Positions 52,800-62,329 are shown, numbered from the stretch's first letter. The stretch: DNA of 64,000 nt from Anaerolineales bacterium (GCA_019187665.1 JABARH010000004.1:124001-188000); one strand, 5' to 3'. Numbers and translations: made by a program. Notes: a model not told the origin generated them from the sequence alone.

Positions 52800-53879
52800 A
52801 TGTCATTCCTCACCCTTTCCAATGTTTCCAAGCGCTTTACCGACTTCGACGCGGTGAAAGAATTCAACCTCGACGTGGAAAAAGGCGAATTCGTTTCCTT
52901 CCTCGGTCCGTCCGGTTGCGGCAAAACGACCACCTTGCGGATGATCGCCGGATTCGAGTCGCCCACGTCGGGCACGATCCGCATCGCCGGCGAGGACATC
53001 ACAGAGCGCGCCCCCAGCCAGCGCAATGTGGGCATGGTCTTTCAATCCTATGCGCTCTTTCCAAACATGACGGTGGCTCAAAACATTGGTTTCGGCCTGC
53101 GCATCCGCAAAGAATCGGAGGATGCCCTGCGGGAGCGCGTGGACGAAATGTTATCCATTATTCATTTGGAGCAAAAAGGAAATAGCTACCCCTACCAACT
53201 CTCTGGCGGACAGCAGCAGCGCGTCGCCCTCGCCCGCGCGCTTGCCATCCGTCCGCAGGTGTTACTACTCGACGAACCGCTCTCCGCCCTCGACGCGAAG
53301 ATCCGCTTGTCGCTGCGTGCGGAAATTCGCGCCATCCAGCGGCAATTGGGTATCACCGCCATTTACGTCACTCACGATCAGGAGGAAGCGCTTTCGATCT
53401 CCGATCGCATTGTGGTGATGAGTCATGGCAGGATCGAACAGGTTGGCACGCCCTTCCAAATCTATAATTTCCCCGAAACGAATTTTGTCGCGGGTTTTGT
53501 CGGCACGCTGAATACGGTGGAGGCAGAAGTGTTGGATTCCAAAAACGGACTCTTGCGCATGGATGGCGTTCAATTTAAGACATCCCAGGAGGAAATGAAG
53601 GGCCGTTCTGCAGGCGACAGGATTCGCATGTCCATCCGCCCCGAACGCTTCAGCTTTGTCACCGAACAAAATAGGAAAGACAATGTCCTCGATTGCATCA
53701 TCGAGAATATCACTTTCCTCGGCTCTGTTGTCCGTATTCAGGTGAAGATCGCCGGAGTCATATTTAACATGGACACCTTCAACAACCCCTTCCTTGAACT
53801 GCCAAAGATCGGCGATAAACATCAAGTCACTTGTTCGCAGGAAGCGGTGATGGTCTATTCCGGTGAAGCATCGGCTTGA
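52800..53879 (+). CDS. ABC transporter ATPase, PotA-type with TOBE domain
   Basis: A 359-residue ATPase. Walker A GPSGCGKTT (near 38), Q-loop FQSYALFPNM, signature LSGGQQQRVALARAL, Walker B LLLDEPLSALD and switch His in YVTHDQEEA are all intact. The C-terminal 100 residues form the TOBE domain of the polyamine/iron/maltose importer class. Energises uptake by the two permeases. An in-frame ATG at 52782 is less likely because GGAG precedes 52800. Confidence 0.93.
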   Translation: MSFLTLSNVSKRFTDFDAVKEFNLDVEKGEFVSFLGPSGCGKTTTLRMIAGFESPTSGTIRIAGEDITERAPSQRNVGMVFQSYALFPNMTVAQNIGFGLRIRKESEDALRERVDEMLSIIHLEQKGNSYPYQLSGGQQQRVALARALAIRPQVLLLDEPLSALDAKIRLSLRAEIRAIQRQLGITAIYVTHDQEEALSISDRIVVMSHGRIEQVGTPFQIYNFPETNFVAGFVGTLNTVEAEVLDSKNGLLRMDGVQFKTSQEEMKGRSAGDRIRMSIRPERFSFVTEQNRKDNVLDCIIENITFLGSVVRIQVKIAGVIFNMDTFNNPFLELPKIGDKHQVTCSQEAVMVYSGEASA

Positions 53880-53901
53880 TAAAATTGAGCCGCAGGATTT
53901 G

Positions 53902-53934
53902 AGCGGCGGACGTTTTTCGCGTCCGCCGCTTTTC
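53902..53934 (+). terminator. Intrinsic terminator of the ABC operon
   Basis: AGCGGCGGACG (53902-53912) pairs with CGTCCGCCGCT (53920-53930), followed by TTTCT. Confidence 0.88.
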
Positions 53935-54001
53935 TATTCGAGGCGCCGGAAGCATGAGAGAACGCTTCCTGTGCGGATGGGGGATTTGGGTTGAACGTGC
54001 G

Positions 54002-54523
54002 CTACTCTGCCAGCGCCGCCACCAACTCGCGGCAGAACGCGGGGATGTCCGCCACGACGCGCCCCCAAATGTGATTGCCCTGGCGGAAAGCCGGCTCGTC
54101 CGCCCACACCCCTCCAACATTCACGAGATCATCCTTGATTCCGGTGGAACCGGTTACGCTCTCGCCCTTGCGGACAATTCCCGCCGAGGCGGCGATCGAG
54201 CCGCCATGACAGATGATGCCGATCACTTTATCTGCCGCGTGGATGTCGCGCGTCAGTTTTTTCACCCCATCGTAGCGGCGCAATTTATCCGGCGCCCAAC
54301 CGCCGGGCAGGATCAGTCCGTTCAGCGCGTCCGCTTGAAGCGAATCAATGGTCACATCCGGGACGATGACCAGTCCGTTTTTCCCGCGTAATGGTTTGAT
54401 CTCCAGTCCGGCCGAGAGGACGGTCGCGCCCTCCTCTTGCAGGCGCATATACGGAACGTAAAATTCCAGGTCCTCCACGCCCTCCGCGACCAGGATCGCA
54501 ATGGTTTTATTTTTTAATTTCAT
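54002..54523 (-). CDS. DJ-1/PfpI family protein
   Basis: A 173-residue single-domain protein (TIAILVAEGVEDLEFYVPYMRL, LILPGGWAPDKLRR). The nucleophile elbow is IGIICHGGSIAASAG with the Cys followed by His as in PfpI proteases/glyoxalases. Likely a stress-related glyoxalase or deglycase-type protein. Convergent with the ABC operon. Start at 54523 has GGAGAG directly upstream. Confidence 0.9.
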   Translation of the reverse strand: MKLKNKTIAILVAEGVEDLEFYVPYMRLQEEGATVLSAGLEIKPLRGKNGLVIVPDVTIDSLQADALNGLILPGGWAPDKLRRYDGVKKLTRDIHAADKVIGIICHGGSIAASAGIVRKGESVTGSTGIKDDLVNVGGVWADEPAFRQGNHIWGRVVADIPAFCRELVAALAE

Positions 54524-54641
54524 GTCTCTCCTTGCCGTTCTCAAAGCGTAACCGGCGTTGACAAACGTTCTTTATATGGAGCGCCTTGCACACGTTGGCA
54601 GAGCGAAACCACAAGCGTCTTTCATCCTTCGTTCTTTCTTC

Positions 54642-55082
54642 TCACTCCCCAATGATCTTCACCAACACCCTCTTCCTCCTTCGTCCGTCGAACTCGCCGT
54701 AGAAAATCTGCTCCCACGTTCCAAAATCCAATTCGCCGTTCGTTATCGCGACCACCGCCTCACGTCCCATCACCTGGCGCTTCATGTGCGCGTCAGCATT
54801 GTCCTCGCCGGTGTCGTTGTGGCGATATTGACTCACGGGCTCATGCGGCGCGAGTCCCTCCAGCCATTTGTCATAATCGTGATGCAAGCCCGCCTCGTTG
54901 TCGTTGATGAAGACCGAGGCGGTGATGTGCATGGCATTCACAAGTCTGTCACACTTACCACTTTGAGATTTCGCCAAATCTGGTTCAACTCCTGTCAAAA
55001 ACGAGACATAAATCTGCTGAATGACTTGAAGCCGTGAAATGGAGTCCTCTTGGTCAAGCCAAGAGGACTTTTTATTCACCAA
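54642..55082 (-). CDS. YjbQ/UPF0047 family protein, N-terminally replaced duplicate
   Basis: Residues 48-146 ([17 protein letters not shown] to the C-terminus [10 protein letters not shown]) match the neighbouring YjbQ almost residue for residue. The first 47 residues are unrelated to the YjbQ N-terminus ([15 protein letters not shown]), so the downstream copy of a tandem duplication has lost its proper 5' end. It may be translated but probably does not fold as the normal trimer. Confidence 0.7.
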   Translation of the reverse strand: MVNKKSSWLDQEDSISRLQVIQQIYVSFLTGVEPDLAKSQSGKCDRLVNAMHITASVFINDNEAGLHHDYDKWLEGLAPHEPVSQYRHNDTGEDNADAHMKRQVMGREAVVAITNGELDFGTWEQIFYGEFDGRRRKRVLVKIIGE

Positions 55083-55491
55083 TAATCTTCACCAGTACTC
55101 GCTTGCGTCTTCGACCATCAAATTCACCGTAGAAAATCTGTTCCCAGGGTCCAAAATCAAGTTTACCACCCGTTACGGCGACGACTACCTCCCGCCCCAT
55201 GATTTGACGCTTCATGTATGCATCGGCGTTGTCTTCACCGGTGTCGTTATGGCGGTACTCGCCGACAGGTTCATGAGGGGCAAGCTTTTCCAGCCATTTT
55301 TCATAATCTTGGTGCAAGCCTGATTCGTCGTCATTGATGAACACCGACGCCGTTATATGCATGGCTGAAATCAAAATAAGGCCTTCTTGGATTTCACTTT
55401 CATAGAGGCAGGTTTCTACTTGTGGTGTGATGTTTACAAAGCCACGGCGGGTGGAGATATTAAACCAGAGTTCTTTTCGGTAGGATTTCAT
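55072..55491 (-). CDS. YjbQ/UPF0047 family protein
   Basis: A 139-residue full-length YjbQ protein with [56 protein letters not shown] and [22 protein letters not shown] end (here [13 protein letters not shown]). The family has been linked to thiamine-phosphate synthase-like activity, though the role is poorly defined. The family His and Asp/Glu residues (HITAS, HND) are all present. Followed by the truncated duplicate on the same strand. Confidence 0.88.
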   Translation of the reverse strand: MKSYRKELWFNISTRRGFVNITPQVETCLYESEIQEGLILISAMHITASVFINDDESGLHQDYEKWLEKLAPHEPVGEYRHNDTGEDNADAYMKRQIMGREVVVAVTGGKLDFGPWEQIFYGEFDGRRRKRVLVKIIGE

Positions 55492-55663
55492 AGTTATCTC
55501 TTGTTTGGTATTGTGTTTATTGATGGAACTGTCTTGTATTGTGTAATGCTGTGGTCATTATTATAGTTGAATTAGTCGACCGTGGACCTTCTCTTATAGA
55601 GATACCTGGCTTGTGATTGTGCTGAAATTGGATTCTGCTCTGATAGCCCCTAACTAATAAGCC

Positions 55664-56767
55664 TCATAATATTGTCTTATCCTCAACGTCGACAATCGTT
55701 CCCCTTGGCCACTCGACTGTTACATCACCCGGGTCATACGGGACCTGCGGCATGCTCCAACGAAAGATCCATTTCGCGTCTTCAGGACTGGCATTGACAC
55801 ATCCCCGCGAGGATGGTTCGCCATAGTTGTTGTGCCAGTATGTGGAGTGGATCGCGACACCCGTCCCTACGAACAAACTAACCCATCCAACTGCGGGTAG
55901 ACTCCATCCTGCTGATGCGCTTCCACCGCTTAATGGCAGGGAAATAGTTTTGCGCCAGATTGGAGATGAACCAATCGGCGTTTGCCACTCATCCACACGG
56001 TTCCCCCAGACATCATATAATGCACCGCTGGAGATTTTTGCAAAATGGACTTCAGAGTCTCCCTCAAAACATGAAAGTGTTTGTTCCCAAATCTTTACCA
56101 CGATCCGTTTTTGCACGGGATCAACATCAGGGTTGATCGGAGAGACCTCATCTACCGTAAGTGGACGAAACGCCACCGCAGGTCCCCAGAAAATATCTCC
56201 GGAACCATACTTCTCATTCAGGCGATACCAGACCTGATTATTCCAATCCATACGAACCTGATCCACCCAGACCACCTGGCTATAGACAAACCGCGCAGGC
56301 AGCCCAATGGATTCCCGGTATTGAAGCCAGGGTGCGCGAGAGGGCGGATTATCGAGAATTAAGTCTACGAAAGGGACGGTGACTTCGACCCACATTCCAG
56401 CACCGAGGCTTGTGGATGGAAGGACGTTTACCGGCGAATTTAGCAGACTGCGAACAGGTTGCAGATTTCCGCCCCACACATAACCATAGGGAGTTTCGAC
56501 CCAGCGTTGATTGATCCTGCCAGGCATGACGCCAACCACCTCCCGAATCCAGGGCACGACCTGATCTTCATACAGAGCGCCTACAACCTGGCTGTTTGCA
56601 TCAGGACGAACATACACTTCCACCTTGCCCACAGTGACACGTCCCAATAATTCCGACTGTTGTAATTCGGGAAGCCCCTGCCAGGCAAATGGTCGAAAAG
56701 CAAGGGTACCGATGCCAACTGCAGAGATTTTGAGAAAATCACGGCGAGTGAGGGGATGTCTTGTCAT
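55664..56767 (-). CDS. Tat-exported L,D-transpeptidase with SH3-like domain
   Basis: A 367-residue protein with a twin-arginine signal ([15 protein letters not shown]), an SH3-like segment ([21 protein letters not shown]) and a C-terminal YkuD catalytic domain ending in [22 protein letters not shown], which holds the His and the catalytic Cys of the SRGC motif. It should cross-link or modify peptidoglycan outside the membrane. Tat targeting of a YkuD enzyme is less common than Sec. Its start overlaps the 3' end of the DUF2933 gene by 29 bases. Confidence 0.9.
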   Translation of the reverse strand: MTRHPLTRRDFLKISAVGIGTLAFRPFAWQGLPELQQSELLGRVTVGKVEVYVRPDANSQVVGALYEDQVVPWIREVVGVMPGRINQRWVETPYGYVWGGNLQPVRSLLNSPVNVLPSTSLGAGMWVEVTVPFVDLILDNPPSRAPWLQYRESIGLPARFVYSQVVWVDQVRMDWNNQVWYRLNEKYGSGDIFWGPAVAFRPLTVDEVSPINPDVDPVQKRIVVKIWEQTLSCFEGDSEVHFAKISSGALYDVWGNRVDEWQTPIGSSPIWRKTISLPLSGGSASAGWSLPAVGWVSLFVGTGVAIHSTYWHNNYGEPSSRGCVNASPEDAKWIFRWSMPQVPYDPGDVTVEWPRGTIVDVEDKTIL

Positions 56768-56972
56768 GGACGGAATGATCGTGCTGCTGGTCGGACTGGC
56801 TGTTGTGATTGTGCATGGTACCCATCATAAAGAAATGCGCCAGCGGGCAAAGCAATGCCAACCCAACATAGATCACGGTATTGACAGGGATTTTCAGAAG
56901 CAAGACGGCGGCTAATCCCAGAATGGGGAGCAGGCAGCACAGCAGCATGAGCCAGAAATGACGTTTGTTCAT
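56739..56972 (-). CDS. Small DUF2933-like membrane protein with His-rich tail
   Basis: A 77-residue protein: [20 protein letters not shown], a second helix ([19 protein letters not shown]), and a tail with seven His ([19 protein letters not shown]). DUF2933 proteins are small two-helix membrane proteins commonly found beside copper resistance genes; the Met/His content fits metal handling. GGAAGG upstream of the 56972 start; the ATG at 57014 is less likely. Confidence 0.75.
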   Translation of the reverse strand: MNKRHFWLMLLCCLLPILGLAAVLLLKIPVNTVIYVGLALLCPLAHFFMMGTMHNHNSQSDQQHDHSVHDKTSPHSP

Positions 56973-57128
56973 GCGAACCTTCCTTTCACCTGAAATTTTC
57001 TTCCGTGCCATCATAACCCTGCCAAGATCAGATGTCTTGCGCCAGATGGCGGGAAACGACGATAGGCGATTCTGCCTACGGGGAGATAAGTAAGGTTGCG
57101 CTTCATCGGCTCGCGGGAAACTCGTAGA

Positions 57129-57503
57129 ATGGAAACATCACAAGCAGGTATGAATCTTTCTCCATTCCTATCCTTGAACTGCCCTTGCGATGAAGCCCTG
57201 CGCTGGGTACGGGAGCGTTTAATGTGCGCAGGCTTGCATCCCGTGCAAACCTTCGACCTGCATACCGCGCGGGAGGGACTGCGCGACTGTCCCTGCCCGA
57301 ATCACGGTGCGGAGGATTGCGACTGCCAGATGGTAGTTTTGCTTGTGTATGGAAAAGAGGAGTCGCCAACGACCCTGTTCCTGCACGGCAACGATGGGCA
57401 GACGTGGCTTTCCATCGCGAATGAGCCGCGTCAACGCGCAGACTTAAAGTTATTGGCTGGGATCAAGCAAGCGCTGGCATCCTCCGTTCATATTCCGCAA
57501 TAG
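57129..57503 (+). CDS. Hypothetical protein with Cys cluster
   Basis: A 124-residue soluble protein with clustered Cys/His ([29 protein letters not shown]) that could bind a metal, followed by a small alpha/beta region. No family recognised. Start uncertain: 57096, 57129 and 57150 are all in frame and none has a clear RBS. Placement among copper/redox genes suggests metal sensing or binding, but this is inference. Confidence 0.55.
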   Translation: METSQAGMNLSPFLSLNCPCDEALRWVRERLMCAGLHPVQTFDLHTAREGLRDCPCPNHGAEDCDCQMVVLLVYGKEESPTTLFLHGNDGQTWLSIANEPRQRADLKLLAGIKQALASSVHIPQ

Positions 57504-57605
57504 GCGAAATGGCTTATCTTTTAATAGGGTAAACTGCTCTCTGTGTTTTGCCATGAATTCTCTACAATTGCAGGCTAAACCAATTTGGATTCAAAGGAGA
57601 AAAAA

Positions 57606-58034
57606 ATGTTATTTCGAAAAATCTTTATCGTGCTGGCGGCTGTAAGCCTGTTGTTGACCGCCTGCGGCGGACAGCAATCCGCCGAAACAACGGAGGTCAA
57701 GATCACGCTAACTGATTTTGGTATCGAATCGAACGTGACCGAATTCAAGGCGGGCGTGCCTTATCACTTCACCGTGACCAATGCGGGCGCGGTCGAGCAT
57801 GAGTTCATGATCATGCCGCCATTGGTTGAAGACCAGATGGGAATGGCGATGGACATGGAAGAATTGGATGAACAGGCGTTGGCGATGATCCCAGCGAGCG
57901 ACCTGTCCGCAGGCGCGACTGCAACCTTCGAGTACACTTTCACCGAGGCGGCGCCCGATGGGACGCTCGAATTTGCCTGCCATACGCCAGGTCATTACGA
58001 AGCCAATATGAAACTGCCCATCACAGTCAAGTGA
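57606..58034 (+). CDS. Cupredoxin-like copper-binding lipoprotein
   Basis: A 142-residue lipoprotein (lipobox LTAC, Cys19) with a cupredoxin domain. The type 1 copper ligands are visible: His in GAVEHEFMI, and Cys, His and Met in FACHTPGHYEANM. A Met-rich stretch (MGMAMDMEELDEQALAM) may bind Cu(I). It is anchored on the outer face and probably carries electrons or copper. AAAGGAG upstream; the seven-residue longer start is less likely. Confidence 0.9.
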   Translation: MLFRKIFIVLAAVSLLLTACGGQQSAETTEVKITLTDFGIESNVTEFKAGVPYHFTVTNAGAVEHEFMIMPPLVEDQMGMAMDMEELDEQALAMIPASDLSAGATATFEYTFTEAAPDGTLEFACHTPGHYEANMKLPITVK

Positions 58035-58109
58035 TGTGATCCATCCAACAAACATGGCGGGCGTGAAGGGAATTCTCTTGCGCCCGCCGTGTTATCAAAG
58101 CGAGAATGA

Positions 58110-58838
58110 ATGATGTCCAGCATCGGTTCGCCGCGCAAAACAGAATCATTCGGCGAGTGGTTATCCCGCCGCTGGTTCGCGCTCTTCCTCGTTATCTACG
58201 GCTTATGGGTCTTTGTCCCCTTCCTTGCGCCCGTTTTCATGCGCCTCGGATGGGACGGCGCGGGGAAGGCGGTTTATTTCATCTACTCGTTTTTCTGTCA
58301 CCAACTTCCTGAACGCTCCTTCTTTTTCTTCGGCGCACAACCGATGTATTCGCTGACCGAGATTCAATCCGCGTGGCAGAACACCGCCAACCCGATGATC
58401 CTGCGTCAATTCATCGGCAATGAAGCGATGGGCTGGAAAGTGGCGTGGTCGGATCGCATGATCTCGTTCTACACCAGCGTGTGGTTATTCGCGGCGATCT
58501 GGTATCCATTCAGAAAAAGGATCAAGCCGTTGTCCTGGTGGGGATTCGCGCTTCTCCTGATTCCAATTGCGCTGGATGGCGGCACACATGCGATCAGCGA
58601 TTTCGCTGGAATTGGAAACGGATTCCGTGATACAAATGAATGGCTGAGATTGTTGACGAATAACATCTTCCCTGCGACGTTTTACGCGGGCGACGCCCTC
58701 GGCTCGTTCAACTCTCTCCTACGCTTCGTCACTGGACTTCTGGCTGGTCTTGCCATCGTCTGGCTTGCCCTCCCGTATGTTTTAGAGAACAGTAACGCCG
58801 ACTTCAGTCGGCTCGCGCCATCCGCTCATACCGACTGA
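58110..58838 (+). CDS. DUF2085 family membrane protein
   Basis: A 242-residue integral membrane protein with five to six helices and the DUF2085 core SFFCHQLPERSFFFFG (CHQxPxRS), including conserved Cys and His. The function of the family is unknown. Located between cupredoxin and two-component genes. It ends beside an imperfect hairpin (TCAGTCGG..CCGACTGAAG) at 58805-58850 that may terminate it. Confidence 0.85.
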   Translation: MMSSIGSPRKTESFGEWLSRRWFALFLVIYGLWVFVPFLAPVFMRLGWDGAGKAVYFIYSFFCHQLPERSFFFFGAQPMYSLTEIQSAWQNTANPMILRQFIGNEAMGWKVAWSDRMISFYTSVWLFAAIWYPFRKRIKPLSWWGFALLLIPIALDGGTHAISDFAGIGNGFRDTNEWLRLLTNNIFPATFYAGDALGSFNSLLRFVTGLLAGLAIVWLALPYVLENSNADFSRLAPSAHTD

Positions 58839-58859
58839 AGTCGGTCGCACAGGTAACGT

Positions 58860-59549
58860 ATGCCAAAGCCATCGCGCAAATCGAAAACCAAAATCCGAAT
58901 CCTTCTCGCGGATGACCATCACATCGTCCGCGCGGGGGTGAGGCAACTGCTTGAGGGTGCGACCGACCTCCAGGTCGTTGCCGAGGCGGGGGATGGGGAA
59001 GAGGCGCAGGTTCTCATCCAAAAGCACAAGCCCGATGTCGCCGTGTTGGATATCCAAATGCCGAAAGCCAGCGGCATCGAAGTGACACGCTGGGCGCGCG
59101 CACATTTGCCCGAAGTGGGCGTGTTGATCCTGACCGCTTACGATGACGACCCTTATGTGATGGCGGTGTTGCAGGCAGGCGCGAACGGATATGTTCTCAA
59201 GACTGGGCAGGCGGATGAATTGATTCAGGCGGTGCGCGATGTGTATGAAGGCAAGTCGGCGCTCGACCCCGTCATTGCGCGTAAATTGATGTCCACCATC
59301 TTCAAAGGGACTGAGAAAAGAATCGTCGAGCCGCTCACCGACCGCGAACTGGACGTCCTGCGGCTCGCCGCGAAAGGCTTCACCAACAAAGCCATCGGCG
59401 TGCAACTCAGCATCAGCGACCGCACCGTGCAGGGACATCTCGCGCACGTCTTCGCCAAACTGCAAGCCAACAGCCGCACAGAGGCGGTCATGCGCGGCGT
59501 GGCGCTGGGTTTGATCTCGCAAAGTTCTGGCACATTGGCGGAGGAGTAA
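58860..59549 (+). CDS. NarL/LuxR-type response regulator
   Basis: A 229-residue regulator. The receiver domain (residues 11-130) contains LLADDHHIVRAG, phospho-acceptor Asp64 in AVLDIQMPKASG, and the conserved Thr and Lys (LTAYDDDP, VLKTG). The C-terminal LuxR helix-turn-helix is LTDRELDVLRLAAKGFTNKAIGVQLSISDRTVQGHL. It is paired with the histidine kinase 130 bases downstream and likely controls the surrounding copper/redox genes. Confidence 0.92.
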   Translation: MPKPSRKSKTKIRILLADDHHIVRAGVRQLLEGATDLQVVAEAGDGEEAQVLIQKHKPDVAVLDIQMPKASGIEVTRWARAHLPEVGVLILTAYDDDPYVMAVLQAGANGYVLKTGQADELIQAVRDVYEGKSALDPVIARKLMSTIFKGTEKRIVEPLTDRELDVLRLAAKGFTNKAIGVQLSISDRTVQGHLAHVFAKLQANSRTEAVMRGVALGLISQSSGTLAEE

Positions 59550-59561
59550 TCTTGTTTCGCG

Positions 59562-59660
59562 TAGAGGACGTTCTCTAACGTCCGTTTTGGACGAGCCGAT
59601 ATGTCGGAATAAATTGTTAACCTGCAACATCTTGCGCGGGTTGGGCAACATGAATGTTGC
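59562..59660. repeat. Repeat block shared with 38925-38985 plus REP-like hairpin
   Basis: GAGGACGTTCTCTAACGTCCGTTTTGGACGAGCCGATATGT matches 38927-38966 apart from single bases. It is followed by GCAACATGAATGTTGC (59645-59660), the first hairpin type of the RAYT array. It lies between the regulator and kinase genes. Confidence 0.75.
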
Positions 59661-59680
59661 GGCACTGAGGATCATCGCCC

Positions 59681-60751
59681 ATGAAAAATAACGAACCATC
59701 TCCCCGCTCCCTTTTTTGGCACAGCCTGACCCTGCGAATGATCGCGACCATCATCCTGCCATTGACCCTGCTTTCGATGGTCATCGCGATTGGGAGCGTG
59801 ATCGCGCATCGTGAGGAGATGCGCCTGCACCTGCCTGAAGAAGCGTGGAAGATCGTCACCGACCCTGCATTGGAACTTACCCTGCTTGCGCCATTGGTGT
59901 TGATACCCCCGTTGTTGTTTTCGGTTGCCGCGCTGTGGTTTACCGCAAAGCAGATCATCCAGCCGCTTCAAAAACTCGAATCCAAAGCGGCGGCGCTGTC
60001 GTGGGGAGATTTCGATGCGATCAAGGAATCTGTCGGCGGGATTTCTGAGGTGCGCCATCTGCAAATGGAGTTGACCGAGATGTCGCGCAAGGTCAAAGCC
60101 GCGCAGGAGGGACTGCACGATTACATCGGCGCGATCACTTCGGCGCAGGAGGAGGAACGCGCAAGACTGGCGCGCGAACTGCATGACGACACCATTCAAG
60201 CCGTCATCGCTTTGAAACAGCGCGTGCAACTCGCGCAGAAATCGGTAAGAGATCAGAACGGCAGGCAATCGCTCGGCGAACTGGAGGCGCTCGCCGAACA
60301 GACGATAGAGAACCTGCGCCGCCTGACGCGGGCGTTGCGTCCCATTTATCTCGAAGACCTGGGGCTTGTCACCGCGCTGGAAATGCTGGCGCGGGAAATA
60401 AACCAGAGCAATTCACTCACCGTGGAATTTCAAAAAACAGGCGACGAACGCCGTCTCTTGCGCGAGGTGGAATTATCGCTCTATCGCATTGCGCAGGAAG
60501 CGTTGAACAATGTGATCAAACATTCCAAAGCGACCCATGCCGACTTGTCCATTCGTTATGCCGATTCAGAAATAACGCTGGCGGTCATGGATAACGGCAG
60601 CGGCTTCATCGCTCCTGCCAGCCCCACCGAATTCGCGCCGAACGGACACTTTGGTTTGCTCGGCATCCACGAACGCGCCGACTTGATCGGGGCAAGGCTG
60701 GTGATCGAATCCGCTTTGGGGAGGGGGACCAGGCTCGAGGTCAGATTGTGA
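59681..60751 (+). CDS. Sensor histidine kinase, HisKA_3 type
   Basis: A 356-residue membrane kinase. Two helices (residues 19-43 and 65-87) flank a short extracytoplasmic loop, followed by a HAMP-like segment, then the HisKA_3 dimerisation helix with phospho-acceptor His168 in ARELHDDTIQAV, and a C-terminal HATPase (EALNNVIKHSKATHADL, DNGSGF, GLLGIHERADLIGA). Partner of the NarL-type regulator. The short sensor loop suggests it senses the membrane or an associated protein. Confidence 0.92.
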   Translation: MKNNEPSPRSLFWHSLTLRMIATIILPLTLLSMVIAIGSVIAHREEMRLHLPEEAWKIVTDPALELTLLAPLVLIPPLLFSVAALWFTAKQIIQPLQKLESKAAALSWGDFDAIKESVGGISEVRHLQMELTEMSRKVKAAQEGLHDYIGAITSAQEEERARLARELHDDTIQAVIALKQRVQLAQKSVRDQNGRQSLGELEALAEQTIENLRRLTRALRPIYLEDLGLVTALEMLAREINQSNSLTVEFQKTGDERRLLREVELSLYRIAQEALNNVIKHSKATHADLSIRYADSEITLAVMDNGSGFIAPASPTEFAPNGHFGLLGIHERADLIGARLVIESALGRGTRLEVRL

Positions 60752-60839
60752 AGCGAAGAAAGTCATAAGCCATTTTGCCTACTCTGAATCCCGTCATCCT
60801 GCGCTCATGCGGGGGCGGGATTTTGCGTATCATGATGCT

Positions 60840-61589
60840 ATGGCTGAAACATCCATCTCCATCCCCACGCAAAACGAAAGATTAAAAATATTTTTACACG
60901 CGCTTCTTTTCGTCCTCGGTTTCTCGCTGGTGTTTATCATCGGCTGGGGCGGTTCGGTGACGGCGCTGGGACAATTGTTCGGCGCGTATAAACGCGTCAT
61001 CGCGCAAGTTGGCGGTGTGATCGTGATCATGTTCGGGCTGGCGACTCTCGAAGTGATTCGCATCTCGTGGTTTTATGCAGACACGCGGACTCAATACTCG
61101 GGTCAGCGCGGGACTTTTGGCGGGTCTGCCCTCATGGGCATTTTCTTCGCGGCGGGCTGGAGTCCGTGCATCGGCGCGACGCTCGGAGCGATACTGACGA
61201 TGGGATTGAGTCAACAAACGGTTGGACAAGCAATGTGGCTGTCATCGGGATATTCGCTTGGATTGGGAATTCCATTTCTCGTCATGGCGCTGGGACTCGA
61301 ACGCGCTTCAGGCTGGATCAAGCGCATGAGACCGTATCAGAAGTATTTTCGCATTGCCAGCGGCGTTTTCATCGTCGCCATTGGCGTCTTACTGTTGACC
61401 AATACCATGAGCCTGATCGCGATCTGGGCGTTCAAGAACGGACTATATATCGAAAGGTTCGCGCTGTTCGCCGCCGCGCCGACGTATTTCACCGCCATCA
61501 TTGCAGGCTTGTTATCCTTCCTTTCCCCTTGCGTCCTTCCGCTTGTGCCTGCCTATCTTGGTTACTTGAGCGGACACGCCACCAAGTAG
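60840..61589 (+). CDS. ccdA: CcdA-like thiol-disulfide transporter, apparently circularly permuted
   Basis: A 249-residue membrane protein of the CcdA/DsbD family. CcdA normally begins with the helix FLSPCVLPLVPAYL; here that helix lies at the very C-terminus (Cys231), while the protein starts with what is usually helix 2 (HALLFVLGFSLVFIIG). The second active Cys is in place at Cys110 (AAGWSPCIGATLG). Both reactive Cys are thus retained but the order is rotated by one helix. CcdA carries reducing equivalents across the membrane to extracytoplasmic thiols, fitting its neighbours. Start 60840; the longer frame lacks support. Confidence 0.85.
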   Translation: MAETSISIPTQNERLKIFLHALLFVLGFSLVFIIGWGGSVTALGQLFGAYKRVIAQVGGVIVIMFGLATLEVIRISWFYADTRTQYSGQRGTFGGSALMGIFFAAGWSPCIGATLGAILTMGLSQQTVGQAMWLSSGYSLGLGIPFLVMALGLERASGWIKRMRPYQKYFRIASGVFIVAIGVLLLTNTMSLIAIWAFKNGLYIERFALFAAAPTYFTAIIAGLLSFLSPCVLPLVPAYLGYLSGHATK

Positions 61590-61634
61590 GACAAAATTCA
61601 TTTTGTCCCATTTTATTCCGCCACGAGAAACCCC

Positions 61635-62054
61635 ATGAAACACATCCTCTTATTCCTTCTTCTTCCGATCATCCTCGCCGCGTGTGGGCGAAAGTCCGCG
61701 CAAGTCACAGGTGAAACGATCAATGTAGGCGGCGGCTCGTACATGAACATTTCTCCCGCCGAACTGAACGCCATGCTGGACGAAAAGGATTTTGTCTTTA
61801 TCAACGCGCATATTCCCTTTGACGGAAACATTCAAGACACCGACCTGTCCATTCCCTACGATCAGATCGGCGCGCCCGAATATCTGAATCAACTCCCCGC
61901 AGACAAGAACGCAAAGATCGTGTTGTACTGTCGAAGCGGTCGCATGAGCGCAATCGCGGCGACGGAACTTGTTTCGCTTGGGTTTACAAACATCTGGAAT
62001 CTCGACGGTGGTATGGCGGCGTGGGAACAGGCGGGGTATGAGATCGAGAAATAG
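61635..62054 (+). CDS. Rhodanese-domain lipoprotein
   Basis: A 139-residue lipoprotein (lipobox LAAC, Cys17) with a single rhodanese domain. The active-site loop is YCRSGRMSAIAA with Cys97 or thereabouts, preceded by INAHIPFDGNI and followed by LDGGMAAWEQAGY. An extracytoplasmic sulfur carrier or thiol enzyme, and a likely client of the CcdA encoded just upstream. Confidence 0.9.
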   Translation: MKHILLFLLLPIILAACGRKSAQVTGETINVGGGSYMNISPAELNAMLDEKDFVFINAHIPFDGNIQDTDLSIPYDQIGAPEYLNQLPADKNAKIVLYCRSGRMSAIAATELVSLGFTNIWNLDGGMAAWEQAGYEIEK

Positions 62055-62149
62055 GATAGGCAGAATCGCCTATGAGAGCGCGAGTAATACGGCTCTCGCT
62101 GAGACTGTCCTTTAATTGCATAATTCAAACAAGATAAGGAGACCAACTT

Positions 62150-62329
62150 ATGACAACCACCGTTCACGATCCCGTTTGCCACATGGACATTGACCCCGCC
62201 ACCGCGGCTGGGAAATCCGAATACAACGGACAGACCTACTACTTTTGTTCGCTCGGCTGTAAGAAGGCGTTCGACAAGGAGCCTGAGAAGTATCTTGATA
62301 AAACTGACGAACACGCGCATCATCATTAG
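62150..62329 (+). CDS. YHS-domain mini-protein
   Basis: A 59-residue protein that is easily missed: MTTTVHDPVCHMDIDPATAA, then NGQTYYFCSLGCKKAFDKEPEKYL and a His-rich end (DEHAHHH). The YHS Cys pattern (PVCHM, YFCSLGCKKAF) and His tail suggest copper binding. AAGGAG upstream. It duplicates the YHS domain at the N-terminus of the P-type ATPase downstream. Confidence 0.88.
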   Translation: MTTTVHDPVCHMDIDPATAAGKSEYNGQTYYFCSLGCKKAFDKEPEKYLDKTDEHAHHH

